Below are positions 1-6,384 of a stretch of DNA of 14,508 bases, piece after piece. The position numbers and the translations under genes are program-made. Location: positions 1-14,508 of the forward strand of contig DAOWJG010000132.1 of the NCBI GenBank assembly GCA_030640485.1, read 5' to 3'. Numbering within the stretch: the first letter of the stretch is position 1; every line of letters starts with the position of its first letter. This stretch comes from Dehalococcoidales bacterium. GTDB taxonomy: Bacteria; Chloroflexota; Dehalococcoidia; Dehalococcoidales; UBA5760. The notes beneath the pieces were generated by a model, which worked only from the letters and a program-made list of their open reading frames with translations, had not been told where the DNA came from and did no database searches.

Positions 1-798
1 AATGGTCCCCTTTTTATGGGTGTTGATGATATACTTCGTAACGTAATTGAGGCGAAAAGAAAAGACTTTCCAAATAGAAAACGACTAGTGGTTATTCTGA
101 CGACTACTGGTGGCTATATTGAGCCAGTTCATCGAATAGTAGACACTTTTCGCCATCATTATAAATATGTTGATTTCATAATTCCTAATTATGCTTACTC
201 AGCGGGAACTGTATTTGCTATGTCAGGTGATGCTATATACATGGATTATTATTCCCGGCTCGGTCCGATAGACCCCCAAGTTGAAACATCAAGCGGGCGG
301 CAAGTATCGGCACTTGGTTATCTAATACAATGGGAACGCTTGCTTGAGAAAGCCAAGAAAGGGAAACTCACCATAGCAGAAGCCCAACTTATGATTGATG
401 GTTTTGACCAAGCCGAACTATACAGGTTTGAGCAGGAAAGGGAATTATCAATCGCATTATTAGAAGAATGGCTTGTAAAATATAAGTTCAAGAATTGGAA
501 AATAACTCAAACTAAAGGATTGAAAGTCAATCAAAAGATGAGGAAACAGAGAGCATCAAGTATTGCTAAGGAGCTTAATAATACGCAAAAATGGCACACT
601 CATGGTCATGGAATTTCAATGACTGTTTTACAGAGAGACCTCAAGTTGCTCATTGATGATTACGGTCAAAACCCTGACCTAAGTGCTGAAATAAACAACT
701 ACCATAATCTACTAACGGACTATATGGTAAAACGTGGCAACACTGGTATAATACATGTAGCCGGTGCCTACTTACCATTTTTATCTAGAGAGGTGTAG
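1..798 (+). CDS. SDH-family (ClpP-fold) serine protease, 5' end outside window
   Basis: Predicted serine protease of the serine dehydrogenase proteinase (SDH) family, related to ClpP and SppA. Counting from the ATG at 16, the core reads TTTGGYIEPV (29-38), then PNYAYSAGT (57-65) with Ser62 as expected nucleophile, then SGDAIYMDYYSRLGPIDPQ (70-88). The C-terminal part has the conserved KWHTHGHGI stretch and an LKLLIDDYG helix. The frame is open from base 1 and no ribosome site precedes the ATG at 16, so the real start most likely lies upstream and any N-terminal membrane segment is unseen. A small gene follows after 2 nt. Base composition is about 34% GC (81 of 240 bases counted), far below the genes to the right, which suggests separate ancestry. 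Family assignment is firm; the substrate is unknown. Confidence 0.85.
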   Translation, partial: NGPLFMGVDDILRNVIEAKRKDFPNRKRLVVILTTTGGYIEPVHRIVDTFRHHYKYVDFIIPNYAYSAGTVFAMSGDAIYMDYYSRLGPIDPQVETSSGRQVSALGYLIQWERLLEKAKKGKLTIAEAQLMIDGFDQAELYRFEQERELSIALLEEWLVKYKFKNWKITQTKGLKVNQKMRKQRASSIAKELNNTQKWHTHGHGISMTVLQRDLKLLIDDYGQNPDLSAEINNYHNLLTDYMVKRGNTGIIHVAGAYLPFLSREV

Positions 799-800
799 CT

Positions 801-1022
801 ATGGGTGAACATCTTACAAAAGAAAAAATTCTTGCTTTGAACCCCCATATAGACAAAGAGGAACTTGAGACAATTCAAAGAATACTTAATAAGGTGCGTG
901 CCGAGAAAGGTCGCAAGCATCGTTATAATCTAGTGCCACCTTTTGCACGCCCACGTGTGACCGTTGGTGAGGGTGATAAAATAGACCCTCGAACAATAGT
1001 TCTACAATACACCAAGAAATAA
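801..1022 (+). CDS. Small conserved hypothetical protein, partner of the SDH protease
   Basis: A 73-residue protein starting 2 nt after the protease stop codon. The purine-rich GAGAGGTG just upstream, inside the end of the protease gene, serves as ribosome site, so translation is probably coupled. It is predicted soluble: a charged helical N-terminal half containing NPHIDKEELETIQRILNKVR, then a basic middle (EKGRKHR), then a proline-containing tail with YNLVPPFARPRV and DPRTIVL. No transmembrane segment, signal peptide or metal motif is visible. I recall short proteins with a NPxID...YNLVxPF pattern beside SDH-type proteases, but cannot check this here. Co-transcription suggests an accessory or regulatory subunit; function unknown. 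Confidence 0.75.
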   Translation: MGEHLTKEKILALNPHIDKEELETIQRILNKVRAEKGRKHRYNLVPPFARPRVTVGEGDKIDPRTIVLQYTKK

Positions 1023-1081
1023 TTCTAGGAATTTTCAAAAATTCTTCCCGAATTGACCCACTACCGAACCAGTATAATAAC

Positions 1082-1111
1082 TTGACAATTAGCGGGTGGA
1101 TATGCTTAAAT
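1082..1111 (+). promoter_or_regulatory. Sigma-70-type promoter candidate upstream of the structured RNA region
   Basis: A perfect TTGACA (1082-1087) is followed after 18 nt by TTAAAT (1106-1111, 4 of 6 matches to TATAAT). Transcription would begin near 1118, right before the GC-rich folded stretch, and would run to the terminator at 1348-1382. No open reading frame of the neighbouring genes starts in between. The weak -10 keeps this tentative. Confidence 0.45.
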
Positions 1112-1117
1112 AAAGGT

Positions 1118-1382
1118 TGAGAGGTCACATAGGACCGGGTGAAGTTTGTTTCCGGAGGTGTGCTATGAGGCTTCATAAAATATACGGGGTGTGGCAAGTT
1201 GACAGGTAGTGCCCCGCGGTAGGACGGGGCGGGCGGAACTCGAACCTGACTCGAGTTAGTGAAATGGGGCCGGTTTCATAAAAGGAGAGGCCCGCTGCGG
1301 TGCAGGTAACCGCAAGTGAGATGGGTTTGAGCATATGATGGACTCAGATAGAGAGCACTCTTCAGAGTGCTCTCTATATTTT
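1118..1382 (+). ncRNA. Candidate structured non-coding RNA, family not recognised
   Basis: About 265 nt between a promoter-like site and an intrinsic terminator, with no plausible reading frame on the plus strand. It is locally GC-rich (39 of 60 bases at 1201-1260) within an AT-rich neighbourhood. Consecutive helices can be drawn: 1164-1168/1173-1177, 1211-1216/1225-1230 (GCCCCG/CGGGGC), 1237-1243/1251-1257 (AACTCGA/TCGAGTT), 1267-1271/1289-1293 and 1297-1301/1309-1313 (GCGGT/ACCGC). I see no RNase P, tmRNA, SRP or 6S signature and no cobalamin-riboswitch core. The GGAACTCGAAC block loosely recalls domain I of group II introns, but no domain V hairpin or maturase is present, so at most it would be a 5' remnant. 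A cis-acting leader for sir2 is unlikely because the terminator intervenes. Confidence 0.45.
1348..1382 (+). terminator. Rho-independent terminator
   Basis: A perfect 13-bp stem (1348-1360 paired with 1365-1377), core AGAGAGCACTC / GAGTGCTCTCT, closes a TTCA tetraloop. It is followed by ATTTTATAG. This is the strongest intrinsic terminator in the window. It ends whatever is transcribed from the left and separates it from sir2. Confidence 0.85.
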
Positions 1383-1496
1383 ATAGCACATGATTTAACT
1401 GAAGAACGGCTCTTTAAGAAGAGGCTAATGAGTGAAACTGTATGTTATAGCGGCCTGAGCATGGTATCATCCCTAGCCTTTGCTCGCCACTTGGTC

Positions 1497-1502
1497 TATA
1501 AT
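1497..1502 (+). promoter_or_regulatory. Perfect -10 hexamer ahead of sir2
   Basis: TATAAT lies 74 nt upstream of the preferred sir2 GTG start. No good -35 hexamer sits at 16-18 nt (TAGCCT at 17). Initiation from here would fall near 1508-1510, giving a leader of about 60 nt. The location after the terminator fits a promoter for the sir2-PAC2 pair. Confidence 0.35.
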
Positions 1503-1570
1503 TAAAAGTGGGGAATGTTAACGTCTTGAAATGCCCTATGTGTTTTGAAATTGGTCAAAAGGAAGACTTG

Positions 1571-2272
1571 GTGGCATCAGACTTAGGTGAGAGGATTAAC
1601 ACACTAGCGCGCTGGACGTTTGAGGCAAAATATCTGGTGGTATTCACCGGTGCTGGTATCAGTACTGAGTCGGGTATTTCTGACTACCGCGGCCCTGATG
1701 GCATCTGGACACGGCAGGCGAGGGGGCTCCCCTCGAAAAAGAGGGCCTTCTCCTCGGCGGCACCAAATGCGGGGCACACCGCTATTGTTGAGTTACAAAA
1801 GCTGGGTAAGCTGGCTTTTCTAATCTCGCAGAATATAGACAATCTCCATCTGAAATCGGGAATTCGCCCCGATCGACTAGCCGAACTGCATGGTAATGTT
1901 ACCAAGCTGCGCTGTAGTCACTGTGAATTTCTGGTGGGTAACTCCGCTGGGGAGATTAGCTGTCCTCGCTGCGGGGGAAAACTGGTGTCTAGTGTCGTTA
2001 ATTTCGGTCAACCCTTGCCCCGTAAGGAACTAGACGAGTCTTTCTCCCATTCGCGAAACTGTGACCTCTTTGTGGTGGCTGGCTCCAGTCTCGTTGTCTA
2101 TCCGGCGGCTGATATGCCCCGAATGGCTCTTGAATCTGGGGCTCGGCTGGTAATCATTAATCAGGGTGAAACTCCGTTTGACGGGCTGGCTCATCTTCGC
2201 TTTGGGGAGGGTATAGGTGAGGTCTTGCCCCCAACAGTCGATGAGTTAAAAGAACTTATGGAAATAGGATGA
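1571..2272 (+). CDS. Sir2-family NAD-dependent protein deacylase (sirtuin)
   Basis: Sirtuin that uses NAD+ to remove acyl groups from protein lysines, releasing nicotinamide and O-acyl-ADP-ribose; cytoplasmic. From the GTG at 1571: NAD-binding TGAGIS (26-31), GISDYRGPDGIW (35-46), SQNIDNLH (86-93), catalytic His107 in ELHGN, a four-cysteine zinc site (C115, C118, C131, C134), VNFGQPLP (143-150) and the GSSL/INQG nucleotide loops. It is complete at 233 aa. I prefer this start because AAGGA at 1559-1563 sits 7 nt upstream. The frame extends to a GTG at 1508 (254 aa) with no ribosome site. DGIWTRQARGL and SQNIDNLHLKSG look closer to the SIRT6/SIRT7 type than to CobB/SIRT5. The stop codon overlaps the next gene by 4 nt. 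Confidence 0.93.
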   Translation: MASDLGERINTLARWTFEAKYLVVFTGAGISTESGISDYRGPDGIWTRQARGLPSKKRAFSSAAPNAGHTAIVELQKLGKLAFLISQNIDNLHLKSGIRPDRLAELHGNVTKLRCSHCEFLVGNSAGEISCPRCGGKLVSSVVNFGQPLPRKELDESFSHSRNCDLFVVAGSSLVVYPAADMPRMALESGARLVIINQGETPFDGLAHLRFGEGIGEVLPPTVDELKELMEIG

Positions 2273-3177
2273 CGATGACTAGGATTGAATCTATGAATAC
2301 GCAGAGCCTCATTATTTACGAAAGACCAAAGCTGACAAAGCCATATCTGGTTATCGGATTTGAAGGCTGGCCGGATGCTGGTAGGGTTTCCTCCGGCGTG
2401 GTTGGTTATTTGAGGGATAAGCTGGATGCCATGAGGTTGGCTGAGATCAAACCCGACGCTTTCTATATTTTTCAATCTCCAGGCGTTAAGCTAAAGCGAC
2501 CCGTCACCGATATCCAGGATGGTCAGGTAACGGCGCTAAGCCTGCCCGCAACCACATTCTGGTTCTATAAGAACAAAAAATCTGCCCATGACCTGATAAT
2601 CTCACTGGGTAGGGAACCTGAGCTGAGGTGGAATGAGTATGTTGACCTGATTCTCGACCTTGCCCAGAACCTTGGGGTGGCGAGGATTTATGCTATTGGT
2701 GGGACCTATGACATCGTTCCCCATACAATAGAGCCAATTATGGCCGCCGCACTCAGTGCCCCTGGCTTAGAAGCCGAGATGAGAGAATATGGGATACAGC
2801 TTATTAACTATCGGGGGTCATCAAGCATACATACCGTGCTCCTCCTCTCCGCCAGGGAAAGGGGGGTTGAGGTAATAGGCCTATGGGGGTATGTCCCCCA
2901 TTATGTCCAGGTGGCAAATACCAAGGTTTGCTACGCCGTTCTTAACAAGCTGGTTAAGATGCTCGGGTTGGCACTTAACCTTGAAGACATTAAGAGAGAT
3001 AGTGGGTATCTAGATGAGAAGATAGATAAGGCAGTGGAACAAAAGCCGGAACTACGGGATTATGTGAGACGACTTGAGGCGGAGTATGGTAAAGGTAAGT
3101 ATGAGGCCGGCGAGCCCCTGGGGGAGGATATTATTAAAGAGATTGAGGATTTCTTGAGAAAAGGGGGGGAGGAATAA
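2269..3177 (+). CDS. PAC2-family protein (proteasome assembly chaperone 2-like)
   Basis: Member of the PAC2 family, named after a eukaryotic proteasome-assembly chaperone; bacterial and archaeal members have no firmly established role. Visible family signatures are GFEGWPDAG (about 30-38), GGTYDIVPHT in the middle, then YRGSSSIHTVLLLSARE and GLWGYVPHYVQ. The C-terminus after about 250 is charged and helical. Full length (302 aa). The ATG at 2269 overlaps the sir2 stop as ATGA, implying translational coupling. ATG codons at 2275 (AGGA 5 nt upstream) and 2293 (AGGA 8 nt upstream) are equally good starts and shorten the protein by 2 or 8 residues. No proteasome genes are visible here, so a proteasome link is not supported by context. 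Confidence 0.88.
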   Translation: MTMTRIESMNTQSLIIYERPKLTKPYLVIGFEGWPDAGRVSSGVVGYLRDKLDAMRLAEIKPDAFYIFQSPGVKLKRPVTDIQDGQVTALSLPATTFWFYKNKKSAHDLIISLGREPELRWNEYVDLILDLAQNLGVARIYAIGGTYDIVPHTIEPIMAAALSAPGLEAEMREYGIQLINYRGSSSIHTVLLLSARERGVEVIGLWGYVPHYVQVANTKVCYAVLNKLVKMLGLALNLEDIKRDSGYLDEKIDKAVEQKPELRDYVRRLEAEYGKGKYEAGEPLGEDIIKEIEDFLRKGGEE

Positions 3178-3217
3178 CCATAGGCGCCGGTGTCTACTTG
3201 GGTAACGTTTAATCTAC

Positions 3218-3224
3218 GGGAGGT
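3218..3224 (+). promoter_or_regulatory. Strong ribosome-binding site that supports a TTG start
   Basis: GGGAGGT lies 8 nt upstream of the TTG at 3233. No ATG or GTG occurs nearby in frame, so this site decides the start of the SAF-domain gene. Confidence 0.75.
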
Positions 3225-3232
3225 AATTAAAG

Positions 3233-3535
3233 TTGAAGCAGAAAGCAATTATTCTGAGTCCCAGGGATAACGTGGCTACTGCCCTGGCCAATCTCGGGGC
3301 GGGGGATACTTTAGAACTAGAGGTTAGCGGTCAGACCCGAGCCGTAACGCTGACCACCGACGTACCCTTCGGCCACAAGTTGAGCCTATCCCAAATAGAA
3401 CCTAACTCACCGGTGATTAAGTATGGTGAGGTTATTGGTATTGCTACCGTTCCCATAGAGCCGGGCGATTATGTTCATATCCACAATGTGGTCAGTGCTC
3501 GGGGGCGGGGTGATTTAGAGGGAGGTGCCAAGTGA
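3233..3535 (+). CDS. UxaA-type lyase, small SAF-domain subunit
   Basis: The N-terminal (SAF) domain of the altronate/galactarate dehydratase superfamily encoded as its own 100-aa protein, as in SuyA of (2R)-sulfolactate sulfo-lyase and in split UxaA enzymes. Conserved features are the early ILSPRDNVATAL, PFGHKLSL (about 45-52) and IKYGEVIGIAT (about 63-73), followed by GDYVHIHNV. These enzymes eliminate water or sulfite from hydroxy-acid substrates. It starts at TTG, justified by GGGAGGT 8 nt upstream and the lack of alternatives. The stop overlaps the GTG of the large subunit by 4 nt, so the two chains are probably made in equal amounts and assemble together. The true substrate cannot be told from the sequence. 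Confidence 0.88.
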   Translation: MKQKAIILSPRDNVATALANLGAGDTLELEVSGQTRAVTLTTDVPFGHKLSLSQIEPNSPVIKYGEVIGIATVPIEPGDYVHIHNVVSARGRGDLEGGAK

Positions 3536-4692
3536 GCTTTCTCGGCTATCGGCGTCAGAATGGTTCGGTGGGTATCAGGAACTACATCGGCATCATCTCC
3601 ACGGTGGGCTGTGCCAACGATGTAACCTGGTGGATATCCCAGCAGGTTAGGGGCGGTGCCCCCTTTCTCCACGGTCAGGGTTGTGCTCAAACCCAGCCCG
3701 ACCTTGATCAGGTAACCCGAACCCTCATTTCCCTGGGCTGGAATCCTAATCTGGCCGGGGTGCTGTTAGTAAGTCTCGGTTGTGAGTCAGTATTAGTTGA
3801 TAAGATAGCGGAGGGTATTGCCGGGTCGGGTAAACCCGTGGAGAAGGTGGTAATTCAAAAAATAGGGGGGGCTACCGCTGCCGTAGCTCAAGGGTCTCGA
3901 ATCGTTCAGGCTATGGCATTAGAGGCATCCAAGGTAAAAAGAGAGGAATTTCTCGATTCGGAGCTAGTGCTTGGCGTAAAGTGTGGGGCTTCGGATACTA
4001 CCTCAGGGCTGGTTTCCAACCCGGCCACCGGGGCTACCTGCGATCTGCTAATTGATAGCGGTGGTACCTGTATCTTTGGTGAGACTACGGAATTTATGGG
4101 GGCGGAGCATATTCTGGTTCGCCGGGCGGCTACTCCCGAGGTGGCTCAAAAAATCATGGATATTGTGGCTCGTATGGAAAAGAGAGCCACTGCTATGGGA
4201 TTTGATATGAGGGGTGGGCAGCCGACTACGGGCAATATTGCCGGTGGGCTGACCACTATTGAAGAGAAATCCTTGGGGGCCATAGTCAAAGGAGGCACCA
4301 AGACTATTAAGGCGGTCTATGAGTATGGAGAGCGGCCTCAGGGTAAGGGGTTATTCATCGTTGATACGCCGGGGCGAGAGCCTGAATTTCTCACCGATTT
4401 GGCAGCGGCTGGGGCTCAGGTTATCATCTTCACCACCGGCCTAGGTGCCCCACAGGGCTTCTCCTTTGTCCCGGTGATTAAGGTTACCGGTAATCCCAAC
4501 ACTTACCAGTCTCTCCTCGAGCATCTGGATGTATTTGTTGAGATGGGAGATGAAGCTGGCGCCGGCGTCGCTCAGGCAGGGCAGACTCTATATCAAGAGG
4601 TTCTGGCGGTGGCTTCGGGAAAGAAGACCAAGGCGGAGATAATAGACTACGGTAACTTTCCCAACATCTTTACTATCGGTCCCGTGATTTAG
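3532..4692 (+). CDS. UxaA-type lyase, large catalytic subunit (altronate dehydratase / SuyB-like)
   Basis: C-terminal domain of the UxaA/GarD/SuyB superfamily, 386 aa, complete. Motifs in order: GYRRQNGSVGIRN (5-17) and TVGCAN with C27, HGQGCAQTQ with C51, SLGCES with C84, VKCGASDTTSG with C151, GETTEFMGAEHIL, GNIAGGLTTIEEKSLGA, and FTTGLG...VIKVTGNP. Related enzymes depend on a divalent metal such as iron. GTG start with GGGAGGTG upstream, overlapping the small subunit as GTGA. The motif is KCGASD where I would expect KCGGSD, a mild change. Altronate or galactarate dehydratase and sulfolactate sulfo-lyase are the main options. No sugar-acid dehydrogenase, kinase or transporter lies nearby to choose among them. 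It ends tail to tail with the minus-strand gene, overlapping it by 4 nt. Confidence 0.9.
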   Translation: MSFLGYRRQNGSVGIRNYIGIISTVGCANDVTWWISQQVRGGAPFLHGQGCAQTQPDLDQVTRTLISLGWNPNLAGVLLVSLGCESVLVDKIAEGIAGSGKPVEKVVIQKIGGATAAVAQGSRIVQAMALEASKVKREEFLDSELVLGVKCGASDTTSGLVSNPATGATCDLLIDSGGTCIFGETTEFMGAEHILVRRAATPEVAQKIMDIVARMEKRATAMGFDMRGGQPTTGNIAGGLTTIEEKSLGAIVKGGTKTIKAVYEYGERPQGKGLFIVDTPGREPEFLTDLAAAGAQVIIFTTGLGAPQGFSFVPVIKVTGNPNTYQSLLEHLDVFVEMGDEAGAGVAQAGQTLYQEVLAVASGKKTKAEIIDYGNFPNIFTIGPVI

Positions 4693-5624
4693 TCCGTACC
4701 AAGAAATAAATGATATAGCTTCTCAGCCAGCTCTTCTATATACTGTCTGTTTTCAAGCTTACTTCTCCAGCCACCGGGTATTGACTTAATGCCAAGGTAT
4801 GCCCCGGAGATAGCCCCGGTCATCGCCCCGATAGTGTCGGTATCGCCACCCAAGCTAATTGCGAAGCGGACAGCCTGAGCAAAAGAATCAGGGTGGGCTA
4901 AGAAGGAATATATCGCTGTAGGTACCGAGTTAAAGGCTTCAATACCATTCCCCAGTTCAGTAATAACCCTATCCTTATCTGGATGAGGTAGAAGTGCTTG
5001 TATCTGAGTTAGCTTCTCTTTATAGACTCGGTCCGATACAAAACCTATTAATTTTGTCAGGAGGTCGCTCCGGTCAAAGGTTCCCCCAGGCTTTAGGTTT
5101 GTCGCCAGCGCAATGGCATAGGCCTGTAACGTCGCCCCTTCCTTACCCAGGTTATGGGCATGAGTAATCTGGCTTGATTTATGGGCGACCCCAGTTAACA
5201 CCAATGGGTTATTATGATAAAGCATCCCGATGGGAGCCACCCGCATGGCGGAGCCATTTCCGTAAGAGCCACTGTGATATAAACCCTGAGCCACTTCATC
5301 CCAGGCGCCCCCAGCTCTTATCAATCGAAAAATGCGCGGCGGTCCCGGTCCATAACCACGAAAGGGCTCAAGCTCGTAGTTCTTGGTAAAGGCCTGCGCC
5401 ATGTCCTCACCGTCAAAGCCTCCGGTTCTCACCAAGGACTCGGCGACGCCAATCATCATGTGGGTGTCATCGGTGTAGGTCAGGCTCGCTAGTCTATCGG
5501 CAATCCCGTCAATGTCTTCGGGCTTAACCTTGCTACGTCCCTCAAAGGGTGCACCGAGGGCATCCCCGATGCCGGTGCCAACTAGGGCGCCGATGAACTT
5601 TGATTTCAAACTTGGCTCATCCAT
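4689..5624 (-). CDS. ADP-ribosylglycohydrolase family protein (DraG/ARH-like)
   Basis: Enzyme of the DraG/ARH fold, which removes ADP-ribose from modified proteins, nucleic acids or small molecules using two Mg2+ ions. Residues seen: GIGDALGAPFEG (18-29), the metal-binding TYTDDTHM (49-56, D52/D53), GSYGNGSAMRVAPIG in the middle, SSQITHAH, and GGDTDTIGAMTGAISGAY (259-276, D261/D263). All expected metal ligands are present, so it should be active. 311 aa, normal length. ATG start at 5624 with only a weak ribosome site. It is the last of three minus-strand genes and lies 26 nt after the 225-aa protein. No DraT-type ADP-ribosyltransferase or nitrogenase gene is nearby, so a housekeeping ADP-ribose role is more likely than nitrogenase control. 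Confidence 0.9.
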   Translation of the reverse strand: MDEPSLKSKFIGALVGTGIGDALGAPFEGRSKVKPEDIDGIADRLASLTYTDDTHMMIGVAESLVRTGGFDGEDMAQAFTKNYELEPFRGYGPGPPRIFRLIRAGGAWDEVAQGLYHSGSYGNGSAMRVAPIGMLYHNNPLVLTGVAHKSSQITHAHNLGKEGATLQAYAIALATNLKPGGTFDRSDLLTKLIGFVSDRVYKEKLTQIQALLPHPDKDRVITELGNGIEAFNSVPTAIYSFLAHPDSFAQAVRFAISLGGDTDTIGAMTGAISGAYLGIKSIPGGWRSKLENRQYIEELAEKLYHLFLGTD

Positions 5625-5650
5625 TTAATTATGGAACCCAGGCTCGTAGG

Positions 5651-6328
5651 CTAGTCTATATCTTGGTCGTTAGTATTCTTAGATTGTTCCTCGTCTTCTT
5701 TCTCTTGTTTAGTCGGCTGTTTACCCTCACGGTCTCTAAGCCAGCGCCCAATCTCATCCAGGGCCGGCGGAGCAATGTAAAATACCTGTATATCCTCCGG
5801 AAATTGAACCTCATGTCCCTCGCGCATAAACAATATCCCAATTTCATCTGCCTTAAGCGTTTCATCTATCTGCCGGGCAATATATTCGTTTCTCTTTTTG
5901 CTTATTTCCGTGTAAGACTCATAAACCGTGGTAAATACCTTTTGGCTTTGTAGGCCGACGGCTAGGCACCGGCTCCAATCCATAAGTTCGGTTAGCAGGG
6001 CGCTCTCTTCAGCGGCTTCAAGTTGTGCCCCCTTATCCAGCCTGTTTTTGATGATTTCATAGCTTTTGTCATTAAGTTCTTTTACTGTCTTAATCCCGTC
6101 TTCACCGCTAGCCGGTATTAATTCGTGGTATATCTTGTTTACCTTCCCCAGCTTTAGCTCCAGGGCGCTCATTTTGTCTTCAACCTGATTCCAGTACCGA
6201 TTAAATTTCTTAAGGTAATCATCCGGGAATTCTTGCCCCCGGTAGATAAGGGGCACAAAATATAGTTTCCTTCCTTTCCTGAACTCTTCAACCGAAGGCT
6301 TTTCAATTTTCCCAAGCTCTTCAGGCAT
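5651..6328 (-). CDS. Conserved hypothetical protein, mostly helical, acidic tail
   Basis: I do not recognise this 225-aa protein. It starts at ATG 6328 behind a very strong GGAGGAGGT ribosome site 5 nt upstream, so it is certainly translated. The N-terminal quarter contains a hydrophobic LYFVPLIYRGQEFPDDYL stretch. The middle (about 40-155) reads as long amphipathic helices, rich in Glu, Lys and Leu. A short GILFMREGHEVQFPEDIQVFYI segment follows, then a Lys/Glu/Asp/Gln-rich disordered tail of about 30 residues. No signal peptide, clear membrane span, cysteine cluster or nucleotide motif. It lies between a nucleotidyltransferase and an ADP-ribosylglycohydrolase with gaps of 42 and 26 nt, consistent with one operon. 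The helical, charged build suggests a structural or protein-binding role (inference). Confidence 0.8.
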   Translation of the reverse strand: MPEELGKIEKPSVEEFRKGRKLYFVPLIYRGQEFPDDYLKKFNRYWNQVEDKMSALELKLGKVNKIYHELIPASGEDGIKTVKELNDKSYEIIKNRLDKGAQLEAAEESALLTELMDWSRCLAVGLQSQKVFTTVYESYTEISKKRNEYIARQIDETLKADEIGILFMREGHEVQFPEDIQVFYIAPPALDEIGRWLRDREGKQPTKQEKEDEEQSKNTNDQDID

Positions 6329-6356
6329 CTAGACCTCCTCCAAGACGTGATACGTA

Positions 6357-6384
6357 GCGCTAACTGCTGGTCAGGAGTTAGCGC
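6357..6384 (-). promoter_or_regulatory. Perfect 9-bp hairpin spanning the nucleotidyltransferase stop codon
   Basis: GCGCTAACT (6357-6365) pairs exactly with AGTTAGCGC (6376-6384) around a 10-nt loop. It covers the last sense codons and stop of the nucleotidyltransferase gene, and the loop contains the stop. No U-run follows on the minus strand and the next gene has a strong ribosome site, so it is probably an mRNA stability or processing element rather than a full terminator. Confidence 0.4.

Noticed and set aside
886..1197. 103-codon open frame on the minus strand across the end of the small protein gene and the RNA region
   Set aside because: It is antisense to a well-supported gene and to the structured stretch, has no ribosome site, and its residue makeup is not protein-like (His, Pro and Ser rich).
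1118..1200. Cobalamin-riboswitch-like text (CATAGGACCGGGTGAAG)
   Set aside because: The conserved GCCACTG core and receptor helices do not follow, a terminator stands before the next gene, and that gene has no B12 link.
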